Numbered from the stretch's first letter, positions 23,648 through 32,114 are shown. The stretch: DNA of 43,531 nucleotides from Lysobacterales bacterium (GCA_002722315.1 PBLG01000032.1:1-43531), one strand, 5' to 3'. Program-made: numbers and translations. The notes: generated by a model not told the origin, from the letters alone.

Positions 23648-24604
23648 TCATTTCCTGTTCCCGGTCCGGTTCAACAACAAAAGAAACAACGGCACCCCGA
23701 TCAACGCGGTGAGCACCCCGACCGGCAGTTGCCTGGGGCTGAACAGGTTGCGCGCCAGGGTGTCGGCGAGCACCAGGAACGCGCCGCCGAAAAGTGCGGC
23801 GGCCGGCAACAATCTCCGGTGATCGGCGCCGACCACCAGGCGCATCAGGTGCGGCACGATCAGCCCCACGAAGCCGACGGTCCCGGCAATCGATACCGCC
23901 AGCGCGGTCAGCGCCGAGGCGACGACGTAAATTTCCGTATAGCGCCGGCGCGGGTCCTCGCCCAGCAGGGCCGCCTGGGTCTCGCCGGCGGCCAGGATGT
24001 TGAGGCTGCGCGCGCGCAGCATCAGCAGCACCGTGATTGCGGCAACGCCGGGCAGCCACCAGCCGGAGATTCGCGCGTAGCTCAGGTCGCCCATCAGCCA
24101 GAACAGCATGCCGCGCAGGCTCTGGTCGTCGCCCAGCGCCAGCATCAGGCTGATCAGCGCGCCCCAGCCGGCGGCCACCACCACGCCGGTCAGCAGCATT
24201 CGGGCGGTCGACCACGGACCGCTGCCCTGGCCGAGCACGAACACGATTACCGACGAGACCAGCGCGCCGGCGAACGCCAGCAGCTCGATCGGCAGGATCG
24301 CAAGAGCCAGCAGCATGCCGGCCAGCGAGAATGCCGCCGCGCCGCCGGACACGCCCAGCACGTAGGGATCGGCCAGCGGATTGCGCAGCAATACCTGCAT
24401 CAGGGTGCCGGCCAGCGCCAGCAGGCTGCCGGTCGCCAGCGCCGCCAGGGCGCGCGGCAGCCTGATTTCGAGCACGATCTGCCAGTCCACCGCGCTGTCG
24501 GGCCAGCCGAAGCTGCCGTTGCCCAGCGCCAGGGCAAGCGCGAGGCTGCCGAAGAGTACTGCCACCAGCACCGACAGCACGGGCAGGGCGGACTTCCCCG
24601 TCAT
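23648..24604 (-). CDS. FecCD-family ABC transporter permease
   Basis: 318 residues from the ATG at 24604; an in-frame ATG at 24688 would add a hydrophilic leader unusual for the family. It has about nine to ten membrane helices and the conserved LPRALAALATGSLLALAG, LLRNPLADPYVLGVSGGAA, GFVGLIVPHLMRLVVGADHR and ADTLARNLFSPRQLPVGVLTALIGVPLF segments that define FecCD/BtuC permeases. It imports iron-siderophore, haem or vitamin B12 with the ATPase encoded 166 bp downstream. I looked for a cobalamin riboswitch upstream and did not see one. Confidence 0.88.
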   Translation of the reverse strand: MTGKSALPVLSVLVAVLFGSLALALALGNGSFGWPDSAVDWQIVLEIRLPRALAALATGSLLALAGTLMQVLLRNPLADPYVLGVSGGAAAFSLAGMLLALAILPIELLAFAGALVSSVIVFVLGQGSGPWSTARMLLTGVVVAAGWGALISLMLALGDDQSLRGMLFWLMGDLSYARISGWWLPGVAAITVLLMLRARSLNILAAGETQAALLGEDPRRRYTEIYVVASALTALAVSIAGTVGFVGLIVPHLMRLVVGADHRRLLPAAALFGGAFLVLADTLARNLFSPRQLPVGVLTALIGVPLFLLLLNRTGNRK

Positions 24605-24761
24605 GGGCGACAACCCGCGGCGCTGCGGATTCGTGAACGGATTGTCTGGTCTCCGGACCGAGAATTGATTAACATGAGGACAGTGCAATATTTTATGCGA
24701 CGGGCCCTAGCTTACGGCACGCGATGCCGAAAGGCCGGGAACGTTTGCAGACAAGGACAAC

Positions 24762-25418
24762 ATGATTGACGCCGACGGCTTTCGCCCGAACGTGGGCATA
24801 GTACTGGCGCGCGATGACGGACGGGTCTTCTGGGCCCGCCGGGCCGGCCAGGATGGCTGGCAGTTTCCGCAGGGCGGCATGAACACCGACGAGACGCCGC
24901 TGGAGGCCATGTATCGCGAGCTGGCGGAGGAAACAGGATTGCAGCCCGAGCATGTCGACGTGCTCGGCGCCACGCCCGGCTGGCTGCGCTATCGCCTGCC
25001 GCGCCGACTGCGCCGCCGCAACCAGCGCCCGGTCTGCGTCGGACAGAAGCAGGTCTGGTTCCTGCTGCATTTCCTGGCCGATGAATCGGTCGTCAGGCTG
25101 GACGCCACCGACACACCCGAGTTCGACCACTATCGCTGGGTCGACTTCTGGTATCCGGCCAACAACGTCATTTCGTTCAAGCGGCGCGTCTACCAGCGCG
25201 CCCTGCGCCACCTCGAACCGCTGGTGCCGGCCTTCCGGGAGGAGGGGGCCGACAACCGTAATAACGATGGTCATGACAATCGTCATGACAATCGTCATGA
25301 CAATCGTCATGACAATCGCCATTCCAACCGCCGCGACACGGCTCATGACACTCGTCATGACAAGCGTCGCGACAGCGGCGGCGTCAAGCCGTACTCGGCG
25401 GATTCCGATCGCGACTGA
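24762..25418 (+). CDS. rppH: RNA pyrophosphohydrolase RppH with repeat-derived C-terminal tail
   Basis: 218 residues; AAGGAC lies upstream of the ATG. The N terminus, [22 protein letters not shown], and Nudix box at residues 38-60 ([20 protein letters not shown] and TGL) identify RppH, which removes pyrophosphate from 5'-triphosphate mRNA to start decay. The catalytic core ends near residue 165. The remaining 50 residues are Asp/His/Arg/Asn repeats (HDNR units) encoded by a 12-bp tandem DNA repeat, giving a charged, disordered and possibly RNA- or metal-binding tail. The marC-family gene follows after 15 bp. Confidence 0.88.
   Translation: MIDADGFRPNVGIVLARDDGRVFWARRAGQDGWQFPQGGMNTDETPLEAMYRELAEETGLQPEHVDVLGATPGWLRYRLPRRLRRRNQRPVCVGQKQVWFLLHFLADESVVRLDATDTPEFDHYRWVDFWYPANNVISFKRRVYQRALRHLEPLVPAFREEGADNRNNDGHDNRHDNRHDNRHDNRHSNRRDTAHDTRHDKRRDSGGVKPYSADSDRD
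25270..25377 (+). repeat. 12-bp tandem repeat in the rppH 3' end
   Basis: Nine consecutive 12-mers: four perfect GTCATGACAATC units, then five diverged ones, including GTCATGACAAGC at 25354-25365. Each unit contains the palindrome GTCATGAC. The reading frame (HDNR) differs from that of the same unit in the gene at 218-1051 (VTTS), so the repeat behaves as a DNA element rather than a protein motif. Confidence 0.9.
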
Positions 25419-25433
25419 ATGGATACCGACTGA

Positions 25434-26033
25434 ATGGACTTGATAGGCGCCTTCGTGCTGCTGTTCGTGGTCATGGACCCGCTCGGCAACATCCCGATTT
25501 TCATCTCCGTGCTCGACACGGTCAAACCCGAGCGGCGCTACAAGGTGCTCGCGCGCGAGCTTGTTCTGGCGCTGGTGATCCTGTTCGCGTTCCTGTTCGG
25601 CGGCCAGTACCTGCTGGCCGCGCTGCACCTGAGCCAGTACTCGATCAGCGTGGCCGGCGGCATCATCCTGTTCCTGATCGCGCTGAAGATGATCTTCCCG
25701 GTCCAGCGCCAGATGCGCGAGGACGAGCCCGACGAGCACGAGGAGCCCTTCCTGGTGCCGCTGGCGATTCCCATGGTGGCCGGTCCCAGCGCCATGGCGA
25801 TCCTGCTGCTGCTGGCCACGCGCCATCCCGATCGGCTCGGACTCTGGTCGCTGGCGCTTTTCCTGGCCTGGGCCGCCACGGCAATAATCCTGGCCGCCGC
25901 CCCGCTGATCAAACATTTACTGGGCAAGCGTGGCCTGATCGCGACCGAACGCCTGATGGGCATGCTGCTCGTCGCCATTGCCGTCCAGATGTTCCTGGAA
26001 GGCGTTGCCGAATTCATTGGAGAGTATTCATGA
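25434..26033 (+). CDS. MarC/YhgN-family integral membrane protein
   Basis: 199 residues with six hydrophobic segments. The signature VVMDPLGNIPIFISVLDTV at the N terminus and PLAIPMVAGPSAMAILLLL in the middle are those of the MarC family. Family members have no settled transport function, and MarC itself is not a multidrug-resistance pump despite its name. A charged loop with Glu/Asp (QMREDEPDEHEEP) lies between helices 3 and 4. The gene overlaps the M28 peptidase gene by 4 bp. Confidence 0.88.
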   Translation: MDLIGAFVLLFVVMDPLGNIPIFISVLDTVKPERRYKVLARELVLALVILFAFLFGGQYLLAALHLSQYSISVAGGIILFLIALKMIFPVQRQMREDEPDEHEEPFLVPLAIPMVAGPSAMAILLLLATRHPDRLGLWSLALFLAWAATAIILAAAPLIKHLLGKRGLIATERLMGMLLVAIAVQMFLEGVAEFIGEYS

Positions 26034-27457
26034 AGATTGTCGTAGCCGTCGCGCTGGCGGCGATGTCGGTCGCCGGCCTGCAGGCGGCGCAGGTCGAGGC
26101 CCCGCAGTTCGAGACCAATCAGATCGAAACCGCGCGCGAACTGCGGGCCGTCGCGCTCGAGAGCAACCTCGGTTATGAAATCACCGAAGACCTGACCACG
26201 CGCATCGGCAATCGCCTGGCGGGGTCGGAGAACGACGCGCGCGCGGTCGAATGGGCCGTCAAAAAGCTGGAATCGCTGGGCTTCGACCGGGTCTGGACCG
26301 AGCCGGCGACCTTCCCGACCTGGACGCGCGAGCACGAACGGGTCTCGATCACTTCGCCTGTCGAGCAGGACCTGGTGTCTCTGGCGATCGGTTTTTCGCC
26401 CGGCACGCCCGAAGGCGGGGTCGAAGCCGAAGTGGTGATGTTCGACGACCTCGCCGCGCTGCAGGCCGCGCCGGCCGAGGACGTGGCCGGCAAGATCGTG
26501 TTCATCCGCAAGCGCATGGAGCGCGCCCGCGACGGCTCCGGCTACGGCGCCACGGTGGCCGCGCGCAGCACGGGTTCCATGGCGGCGGCGGAAAAGGACG
26601 CGCTGGCGCTGATCATCCGCTCGGTCGGCACGTCCACGAATCGATTCGCGCACACAGGGACGATGCGCTTCGACGCCGGCAGCCGCCGCATCCCGGCCGC
26701 GGCCATATCGAACCCGGATGCCGACCAGCTCGAGCGGCTGATCAAAATGGGCGAGCCGGTGCGGCTCAGTGTCGACATCGGCGCCCAGGTCAACGAGCCC
26801 TATACCAGCCAGAATGTAATAGCCGAAATCACCGGCAGCAAGTTCCCCGAGAAGATCGTGGCGCTGGGCGCGCACCTCGATTCCTGGGACGTGGGCACCG
26901 GTGCGATCGACGACGGCGCCGGCGTGGGCATCGTTACTGCGGCGGCCAGGATCATCATGGAGCACGCCGAGCGCCCCGAGCGCTCCATCCGCGTCATCCT
27001 GTTCGCCGCCGAGGAAATCGGCCTGTGGGGCGGTCGCGCGTGGGCCGACGCGCACAAGGACAACATCGAGAACTATCAACTGGCCGCCGAATCCGACTTC
27101 GGCGCCGGCCCGGTCTACGAGATCTCGGCCCGCGTCAGCGACGAGGCCTGGCCGGTCATCGGAGCTATCCACGCCGAACTTGAAATGCTCGGCATCGCCA
27201 TGGGCGGCCGAACCCAGGCCCGCGGCGGCCCCGACTTCATGCCGATGTCCATCCACGGCCTTGCAGCCGCCGACCTCAGCCAGGACGGCACGAAATATTT
27301 CGACTACCACCACACCGAAAACGACACCTTCGACAAGATCGACCCGGCCGAAATGGCCCAGAACGTCGCCGCCTATGCCGTGCTGGCGTGGCTCGCGGCG
27401 CAATCGCCGGTGGATTTCGGTTCGGGGCCGGGGTTGGTGGACACGAGCGAGGAATGA
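26030..27457 (+). CDS. Exported M28-family zinc peptidase
   Basis: 475 residues, ATG overlapping the marC-family stop. A signal peptide ends near residue 19 (GLQAAQ). The metal and catalytic residues fit M28 peptidases: His282 (ALGAHLDSWD), Asp294 (AIDDGAG), Glu328-Glu329 (LFAAEEIG), Asp356 (ESDFG) and His428 (YHHTENDTFDKID). An inserted PA-like domain lies at about residues 110-240. Enzymes of this kind are co-catalytic di-zinc aminopeptidases or carboxypeptidases of the plasma glutamate carboxypeptidase group. Operon neighbours give no functional hint. Confidence 0.88.
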   Translation: MKIVVAVALAAMSVAGLQAAQVEAPQFETNQIETARELRAVALESNLGYEITEDLTTRIGNRLAGSENDARAVEWAVKKLESLGFDRVWTEPATFPTWTREHERVSITSPVEQDLVSLAIGFSPGTPEGGVEAEVVMFDDLAALQAAPAEDVAGKIVFIRKRMERARDGSGYGATVAARSTGSMAAAEKDALALIIRSVGTSTNRFAHTGTMRFDAGSRRIPAAAISNPDADQLERLIKMGEPVRLSVDIGAQVNEPYTSQNVIAEITGSKFPEKIVALGAHLDSWDVGTGAIDDGAGVGIVTAAARIIMEHAERPERSIRVILFAAEEIGLWGGRAWADAHKDNIENYQLAAESDFGAGPVYEISARVSDEAWPVIGAIHAELEMLGIAMGGRTQARGGPDFMPMSIHGLAAADLSQDGTKYFDYHHTENDTFDKIDPAEMAQNVAAYAVLAWLAAQSPVDFGSGPGLVDTSEE

Positions 27458-27510
27458 TCGGGCGTTGCGGTTTCCGCGATATCCACGCAAGAGCGGACTC
27501 CGATATCAAC

Positions 27511-27535
27511 GTAGGAGCGGTCTCCAGGCCGCGAA
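27511..27535. repeat. REP-like GTAGGAGCGG element
   Basis: GTAGGAGCGGTCTCCAGGCC followed by GCGAA is a single copy of the REP family whose perfect doublet is at 35132-35203. It lies between the M28 peptidase gene and a small membrane protein gene. Confidence 0.7.
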
Positions 27536-27668
27536 AAAGAACAGTCCGTAAGAATCGTGGAATAGCGAAGCGGGCAAAAAGGCGCCGGATCCTGCTTCTT
27601 GCCCCGTTCCGGGAAAACACAAGAAACAAGAACCGACCCTGAAGACCCTCTAACCGAGGAGCCAACCT

Positions 27669-28118
27669 ATGTCTTTGGCAGAGAAGATATGCCTTTCAGC
27701 CGCTTTCCTGTTCTTCATGACAGGGTTGATCACCGGGATATGGAAGTACAGGCATATTGCGAAAAGCGAAGACGCTTCATCGCCGGTCTATGTCGATATC
27801 GCCCATCGGAGCTCGCTGCTCTACAGTTTCGCTGCACTCCTGCTGGCCGCGTTCAGCAGCTATAGCATCTGGCGCGCTCCGATCAATGTTGCGGCGGCCG
27901 TCTCGGCCCTGGCGTTTTTTGCCCTTGCTATCGGTACTTATGTGCTCCACGGCCTGCTCCAGGATACCGATAACCAGCTCCGCCGTCCTCATCGGCTGGG
28001 CGGAAGACTCCTGCCGCCTTGGTTGACCGGCCTATTCATGGTGCTGCTGATAGCGGCTGAAGTAGGAGGTGCCCTGGTCCTGGGGGCCGGCGCGATGCTG
28101 GGCATCTGGAATGGCTAG
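27669..28118 (+). CDS. Hypothetical four-helix membrane protein
   Basis: 149 residues with GAGGAG upstream of the ATG. Four hydrophobic segments are seen: near the N terminus (LSAAFLFFMTGLITGIW), LYSFAALLLAAFSSYSIW, AAVSALAFFALAIGTYVLHG and WLTGLFMVLLIAAEVGGALV. The loop after helix 1 carries PVYVDIAHRSSLLYSF, which I recall from similar gammaproteobacterial proteins of unknown function. It ends 15 bp from a converging membrane protein gene. No function is proposed. Confidence 0.7.
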   Translation: MSLAEKICLSAAFLFFMTGLITGIWKYRHIAKSEDASSPVYVDIAHRSSLLYSFAALLLAAFSSYSIWRAPINVAAAVSALAFFALAIGTYVLHGLLQDTDNQLRRPHRLGGRLLPPWLTGLFMVLLIAAEVGGALVLGAGAMLGIWNG

Positions 28119-28133
28119 GGCAGGCTTCCCGAT

Positions 28134-28835
28134 CTACTGACCGGTCAACAGGTCGATCCAGCTTGCATTGTTGGTGAGGAACCCGATCATCGCCCCCGCG
28201 GCGAGCACTGCGACGAACGCGATCCAGCTGATCCGTTCGACCTTGCCGTGGACGAGCTTGTCGTAGATTGGAAGCGCCGCGGCAAGCGACACGTTGAACA
28301 GCCCGATGATCGGACCGGCCGCGTCGAGTGGAATGCCGAGATAGTGGATGAGGATTCGTCCGAACGGTGAGGGCATCAACGACATCGTGGCCAGATACAT
28401 CAGGCGCAGATGCCAGGCCGTCCTGCGCCGATAGACCACCGCGAACGCCACCGCGGGAATGAAGATACCCAGACCGGCCGTGAAGCGTGCGGTGAACGCG
28501 GCAACGTTGCCGGTATCGCCCGGGACGACCGGCAGCAGGTCCAGCTGGATCGCTATGCCGGTGAGTGCGGTCATGACGGCTATAAGCAGCCCCGCGCGCC
28601 CGACCAGGCGGTGGCGATCGAAGTTCTTTCGCAGGATCAGCAGCGGCTGGACCAGGAACACCATCAGCCACAGCAGGGAGCTGATGACGTGCACATGCAT
28701 CCAGGCACTGGGTGACTGATAGCCGCCGGCAAAAAGCGGGCCGAAGTAGCGCGGCGTGAAGCCGATGACGGCAACGACGAGAAATACGATGGCGACCGCC
28801 GAGACGGCGACGGCATCGGTTCGAATTCGATCCAC
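28134..28835 (-). CDS. Hypothetical multi-pass membrane protein (DUF2306-like)
   Basis: 233 residues with about seven hydrophobic segments. Histidines sit at helix ends (WMHVHVISSLLWLMVFLVQP, FDRHRLVGRAGLL, AWHLRLMYLATMSLM), a pattern shared by DUF2306-type and haem-binding membrane proteins. Haem binding is only a possibility. It converges with the gene at 27669. Confidence 0.65.
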   Translation of the reverse strand: MDRIRTDAVAVSAVAIVFLVVAVIGFTPRYFGPLFAGGYQSPSAWMHVHVISSLLWLMVFLVQPLLILRKNFDRHRLVGRAGLLIAVMTALTGIAIQLDLLPVVPGDTGNVAAFTARFTAGLGIFIPAVAFAVVYRRRTAWHLRLMYLATMSLMPSPFGRILIHYLGIPLDAAGPIIGLFNVSLAAALPIYDKLVHGKVERISWIAFVAVLAAGAMIGFLTNNASWIDLLTGQ

Positions 28836-28903
28836 AGGGCATCCCGATGGTTGCCTGAGCTTGCAGCATACCGGAGGTTGAACCCGGACTTCGTTCGTCC
28901 TCT

Positions 28904-29425
28904 TTAGTTATGGGTGGCTCCGCTTGTCTCCTCAGATTCGTCCGTACTGGACGTCGGGTAGCTCAGCTCTCGGTCGACGTGCTGAATGAACGGCGGGCCC
29001 CAATCCTGCGAGTTACGAACCATTGGCCAGACGAACGGCGGATCACGCTCCGCGACGGAAACGAACCAGTCGTTCCATGGGACGAACAGGCCTTCGGACA
29101 GCACCCCTGCGTCGTAGGTCATGAAGGCACGTTCCCAGGCAACGTAGAACAACTCGATGTAGCTCTGGAACCGTAATCGTTCAGGAGGCGTCAGGCTGCC
29201 CGGATCGGCATACCCCTTCGCCAGCAGAGACGCCAGGTCGTTGCTCTCGATGACCAGGTATCGGCGCTGCGTGGTGTAGGTCAACAACTCGGCCTGGATA
29301 TCGGCTTCGGACTCCAGCGTGCTCCGGTTGATCTCGAGGCCGACGTAGACGAGGGAAATCACGACCGCCGCGGCGGAGATGATTTCCGCAGTCGCGACCC
29401 AGGTGCTGAGTTTTCTTTCGGTCAT
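28904..29425 (-). CDS. Hypothetical membrane-anchored protein
   Basis: 173 residues from the ATG at 29425. The frame is open to an ATG at 29506, but that extension is basic and low-complexity. One N-terminal helix (WVATAEIISAAAVVISLVYVG) is followed by LEINRSTLESEADIQAEL and a helical domain with RLRFQSYIELFYVAWERAF. I recall similar proteins from many marine bacteria but know no function. The C terminus is Ser/Thr/Glu-rich. Confidence 0.65.
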   Translation of the reverse strand: MTERKLSTWVATAEIISAAAVVISLVYVGLEINRSTLESEADIQAELLTYTTQRRYLVIESNDLASLLAKGYADPGSLTPPERLRFQSYIELFYVAWERAFMTYDAGVLSEGLFVPWNDWFVSVAERDPPFVWPMVRNSQDWGPPFIQHVDRELSYPTSSTDESEETSGATHN

Positions 29426-29539
29426 GATCGTTGGCGCTGGCGCTGCTGTAGGCGTTGATTCTACCCGGATTCCGGGCCCCCGCCTCGCCGCACGCTCTTT
29501 CGCCATGCGCGGCTCCGTTTATTCCCCGAACGAGGTACG

Positions 29540-30145
29540 ATGACCAAAAAAGGTGGACATCGGGATCGGCTTCTCATGAAAGGGTCTGCGCATCAAGGAT
29601 CGTCAGAAATCGCGTCTGCACAACCGAAAAATGGCCATAGGGTGTTTCGAAGCACAAAGCTCGTTGCCAGGTTGCTATCGCCAAAGGTATCGCTTTGGCG
29701 ATATTCTTTGGAAGCCTGGCCCATCGCGCTGATCCCATCGGTACTGCTCTTTGCGCTTGCCGCGGGACTGTTTGCACTTCTGGGATTCTCTCTTGAGTCA
29801 ATTGCAGCTCCGGCTAGAGAGGTGTCGGTCTCGAATTTTCTTGGAGCCGTGATATTTGCGCCCATTGTCGAGACCCTGGTCCTGATTGGCGGTATCAAGA
29901 TCTTGGGGAGCGTTTCGAGCCGTCCCGTAGTGGTGGCAATGCTGTCGGCTCTAGTCTGGGGACTTTTCCACGGAAGTTTTGGTGCCTTATGGTTCTTCGG
30001 TACCGTTTGGAGCTTCTTCGTTCTTTCCTGCGCGTATCTCGCGTGGCGCGGCCGGTCTTTTAAAGCTGGCTTCATTGCGGCGTCGGTGCCACACGCCTTG
30101 GTTAACCTGACAGCTATGTCCATAATCGTATTAGAGACTGTCTGA
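29540..30145 (+). CDS. Divergent CPBP-like intramembrane protein
   Basis: 201 residues; GAGG at 29532-29535 precedes the ATG. About 40 polar residues lead into six hydrophobic segments. The pattern resembles CPBP/CAAX-type intramembrane proteases: APIVETLVLIGG in place of the EExxxR motif, LVWGLFHGSFGALWFF with a conserved His, and SVPHALVN as the last His/Asn motif. The second Glu and the Arg of the first motif are missing, so activity is doubtful. GC content is visibly lower than in the flanking genes, suggesting recent acquisition. Confidence 0.5.
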   Translation: MTKKGGHRDRLLMKGSAHQGSSEIASAQPKNGHRVFRSTKLVARLLSPKVSLWRYSLEAWPIALIPSVLLFALAAGLFALLGFSLESIAAPAREVSVSNFLGAVIFAPIVETLVLIGGIKILGSVSSRPVVVAMLSALVWGLFHGSFGALWFFGTVWSFFVLSCAYLAWRGRSFKAGFIAASVPHALVNLTAMSIIVLETV

Positions 30146-30431
30146 AAAAATTCCTTAGTTAATCCGGACACCCACCGAAATCCACCGCCCAACCCCGAAG
30201 TCTCACGAATGGCAGCCCGGCCACCTTCGGCATGTCTGAAACCTGTCGAATTGGTCAGAAATTGATCAACTGTTGTGAGGACCTGAGCTAATCGTGCGTC
30301 TGCAGTGGCCAAGCCCGGAATAGCAGTGGAAAGATTGTGTTTCCTCTTTCGTTATGTGTGTCTTCGTTTATTCTGTTTCGCTTTGGGTGTCTCTGTTTTT
30401 GGTTCCGCGGTCATTACTCGGCAACCCGGGC
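30146..30431. other. Non-coding stretch, pyrimidine-rich
   Basis: No gene could be supported. Bases 30332-30410 are T-rich with many short TTTCG/TGTGT runs, unlike the rest of the window. Together with the vapC remnant that follows, this looks like a degraded accessory segment. Confidence 0.5.
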
Positions 30432-30503
30432 TCAGGTCAGCATGACGCCGTCACCCAGACCGCTGGCGCGTGCCAGGCGTTCATCGCGGGTAATCAGCGC
30501 CGC
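30432..30503 (-). pseudogene. Remnant of a VapC-type PIN-domain toxin (C-terminal 23 residues only)
   Basis: Overlapping the end of the antitoxin gene in another frame is AALITRDERLARASGLGDGV followed by MLT and a stop. This is the typical end of a VapC/FitB PIN toxin (the TRDxRLARA motif). The roughly 110 upstream residues with the catalytic acids are missing, so an internal deletion joined the toxin tail to the antitoxin end. Confidence 0.7.
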
Positions 30504-30720
30504 GTTCCCGCCGAATCAGCCCGGCCGAGGATTCGGTCATGCCGAACGGCTCGGCGGTGCGGAGCCGCTCACGCAACTCGGCTTCTGACGGCAGCGCCAG
30601 CGATGCTTCGATCTGTTCCAGCAACAGATCGCTCATGCTCCTGCCCTCCAATGCCGCGCGCGCTTTCAGGGCGCGGTGCAGGCTGGTCGGCACATTGCGG
30701 ATCTGGATCATGTGACTCAT
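30481..30720 (-). CDS. Orphan VapB/FitA-type ribbon-helix-helix antitoxin
   Basis: 79 residues from the ATG at 30720, which has GGAG 7 nt upstream. The N terminus MIQIRNVPTSLHRALKARAA followed by LEGRSMSDLLLEQIE is the ribbon-helix-helix DNA-binding domain of FitA-like antitoxins, and the C terminus ESSAGLIRRER matches the toxin-wrapping tail. Its toxin has been almost entirely deleted (see 30432-30503). It may still repress its own promoter or neutralise related toxins elsewhere. Confidence 0.75.
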   Translation of the reverse strand: MSHMIQIRNVPTSLHRALKARAALEGRSMSDLLLEQIEASLALPSEAELRERLRTAEPFGMTESSAGLIRRERGADYPR

Positions 30721-31043
30721 GGCAGTCTCCGGTTCATGTGTGCTACATGCTATCAGCGGTTCATCAGTCAATACAATCGCCGGCCCGAATCCGGGCTGCA
30801 CGCCAGTCGACCATGCAGCAAAAGCAATGACGCCTGATAAACTGGATATAAATATACCTTTCCGGGACGCACGTACCCCCGCAAGCCCAGCGACGAGCCG
30901 CCACCAGCACCACAGGCCCGAGTGCATTGCGGTTCGAGCTCGTCACTGCGAATGGTTTTGGCGGCGACGCGATCTTGTGCTACGGTTTCAGCCTGCAGAT
31001 TTCGTAGCGGGAATCGGTAGATTCAGGCAGTGGGTGATGTTTT
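30721..31043. other. Intergenic region between divergent small genes
   Basis: No gene is supported. AT-rich bases around 30838-30860 (complement TATATTTATATCC) could be part of the antitoxin promoter, but no clear -35/-10 pair or operator was recognised. Confidence 0.4.
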
Positions 31044-31292
31044 ATGGGCTCTGTATTTCTTCTGATTGTTTTGGCTGTTTTCCTGTCGCTGGCTCTCCTT
31101 TTGGGCTCGTCGGCTTCCGGTCGCACGATGACGGCGAGAAAGACCGTTGCCGGCTGCGGGGCGATTTTTTTCGCGCTATACGGTGTCATCGTTCCTGATG
31201 CGCGATCGGAATCGTTGATCATGACAGCGCTCGCGGTCGTTATATTTTGCTATCTGGGACGAGTCAGCGGCGCTGCGAACGCCGGCGACTAG
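31044..31292 (+). CDS. Hypothetical small membrane protein
   Basis: 82 residues with three short hydrophobic segments (VFLLIVLAVFLSLALLLGS, TVAGCGAIFFALYGVIV, SLIMTALAVVIFCYLG). The ATG at 31044 has only a weak Shine-Dalgarno. No family is recognised. It lies in the lower-GC accessory segment, and the coding call rests on hydrophobic pattern alone. Confidence 0.5.
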   Translation: MGSVFLLIVLAVFLSLALLLGSSASGRTMTARKTVAGCGAIFFALYGVIVPDARSESLIMTALAVVIFCYLGRVSGAANAGD

Positions 31293-31437
31293 TTTTCCAG
31301 GGAAGCAATCGAATAGCGGAATGTGGTCGGTTCGTGTTTCGTGCGCCGGCGCGAGTCAATTCGGAAAATCAGAGCCGATCCCGACGGATCTTCAAGCGTG
31401 CCTGAGCCAACGCGTTTTCTTTTCCAAGGAGGTAAAC

Positions 31438-31905
31438 ATGAAGAAAGTTCCGGGAATCGCGGCTATTGCCATTCTGGCGGGCTGTGCCTCGACTGACTAT
31501 TCGGGCATCGAAAATAGCCAGGCCGTTATCAGCAACCTCGAAGTGTCTGAACTGGGCAAGCCCGGAACTTACAAACACCAGTTGGATGTCAGATTCGATT
31601 ACAGCACCGAGGACTATAAAGAGATCGTTGGGCTGTATTCGTGCAAAGTCCTGTTTTCGGTCTCGGAACATAAAGTGATAACCAAGGTCGATGAAGGTTC
31701 TACGTGCAGGATTGATTCTGAAACAGGTTCCGTATCAGTCAAGTGGGAGACCCCTTTTTCAACGAGCGCTGGCTACTCGACTGAAGAACGACGTCAAATG
31801 GCATTGCCCCTTGAGTACCATGTGACCATCAATCAGAAGAAGCAAAGAAATACAAGTATCGTGATTGGGATGAGTGAGCCCCGTTATCTGACCCTGGAAA
31901 GATAG
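31438..31905 (+). CDS. Hypothetical lipoprotein
   Basis: 155 residues with a strong AAGGAGG Shine-Dalgarno 7 nt before the ATG. A short lipoprotein signal ends in the lipobox ILAGC (Cys16). The mature part is predicted as beta strands (HQLDVRFDYSTEDYKEIVGL, SVSVKWETPFS, EYHVTINQKK) with two further Cys residues that may form a disulfide. The GC content is clearly below that of the flanks. No family is recognised. Confidence 0.7.
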   Translation: MKKVPGIAAIAILAGCASTDYSGIENSQAVISNLEVSELGKPGTYKHQLDVRFDYSTEDYKEIVGLYSCKVLFSVSEHKVITKVDEGSTCRIDSETGSVSVKWETPFSTSAGYSTEERRQMALPLEYHVTINQKKQRNTSIVIGMSEPRYLTLER

Positions 31906-32087
31906 CAATCACATAAACGCGCCTGCTTGCGCTTTCTGGCTGAGCATTAGGGTTAAGTCCGTGTTTTAAGTGGGCAGTCCCTGGAAAGCAAGTTATCTGG
32001 CGGTCAGGCGCCTGGTGGTCGCTACAGGGGAATCCGGATACCCATTCATAATGACCCCCAAACCTCACGTATCACCCGGTGAAAGAA

Positions 32088-32114
32088 TAAAAAAAGCCGA
32101 CCCAAGGGCCGGCT
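32088..32114 (-). terminator. Intrinsic terminator of the TonB-dependent receptor gene
   Basis: Read on the minus strand, AGCCGGCCC-TT-GGGTCGGCT forms a 9-bp stem with one G-U pair and is followed by a run of T residues. It lies about 40 bp after the receptor stop. Confidence 0.85.

Noticed and set aside
24605..24761. Cobalamin riboswitch before the FecCD permease
   Set aside because: The stretch is too short and lacks a recognisable B12-box; neither btuB nor cob genes are present.
25270..25377. Possible CRISPR-like array
   Set aside because: The units are contiguous 12-mers without spacers and lie in frame inside rppH; no cas genes are present.
25538..27490. Open frame (650 codons) antisense to the marC-family and M28 peptidase genes
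   Set aside because: Both plus-strand genes show complete family motifs; the antisense product shows none.
30160..32060. Two degenerate ATCCGGAYACCCA-type segments (near 30164 and 32035), possibly IS ends
   Set aside because: Similarity covers only about 13 bp, no transposase fragment lies between them and no target duplication was found.
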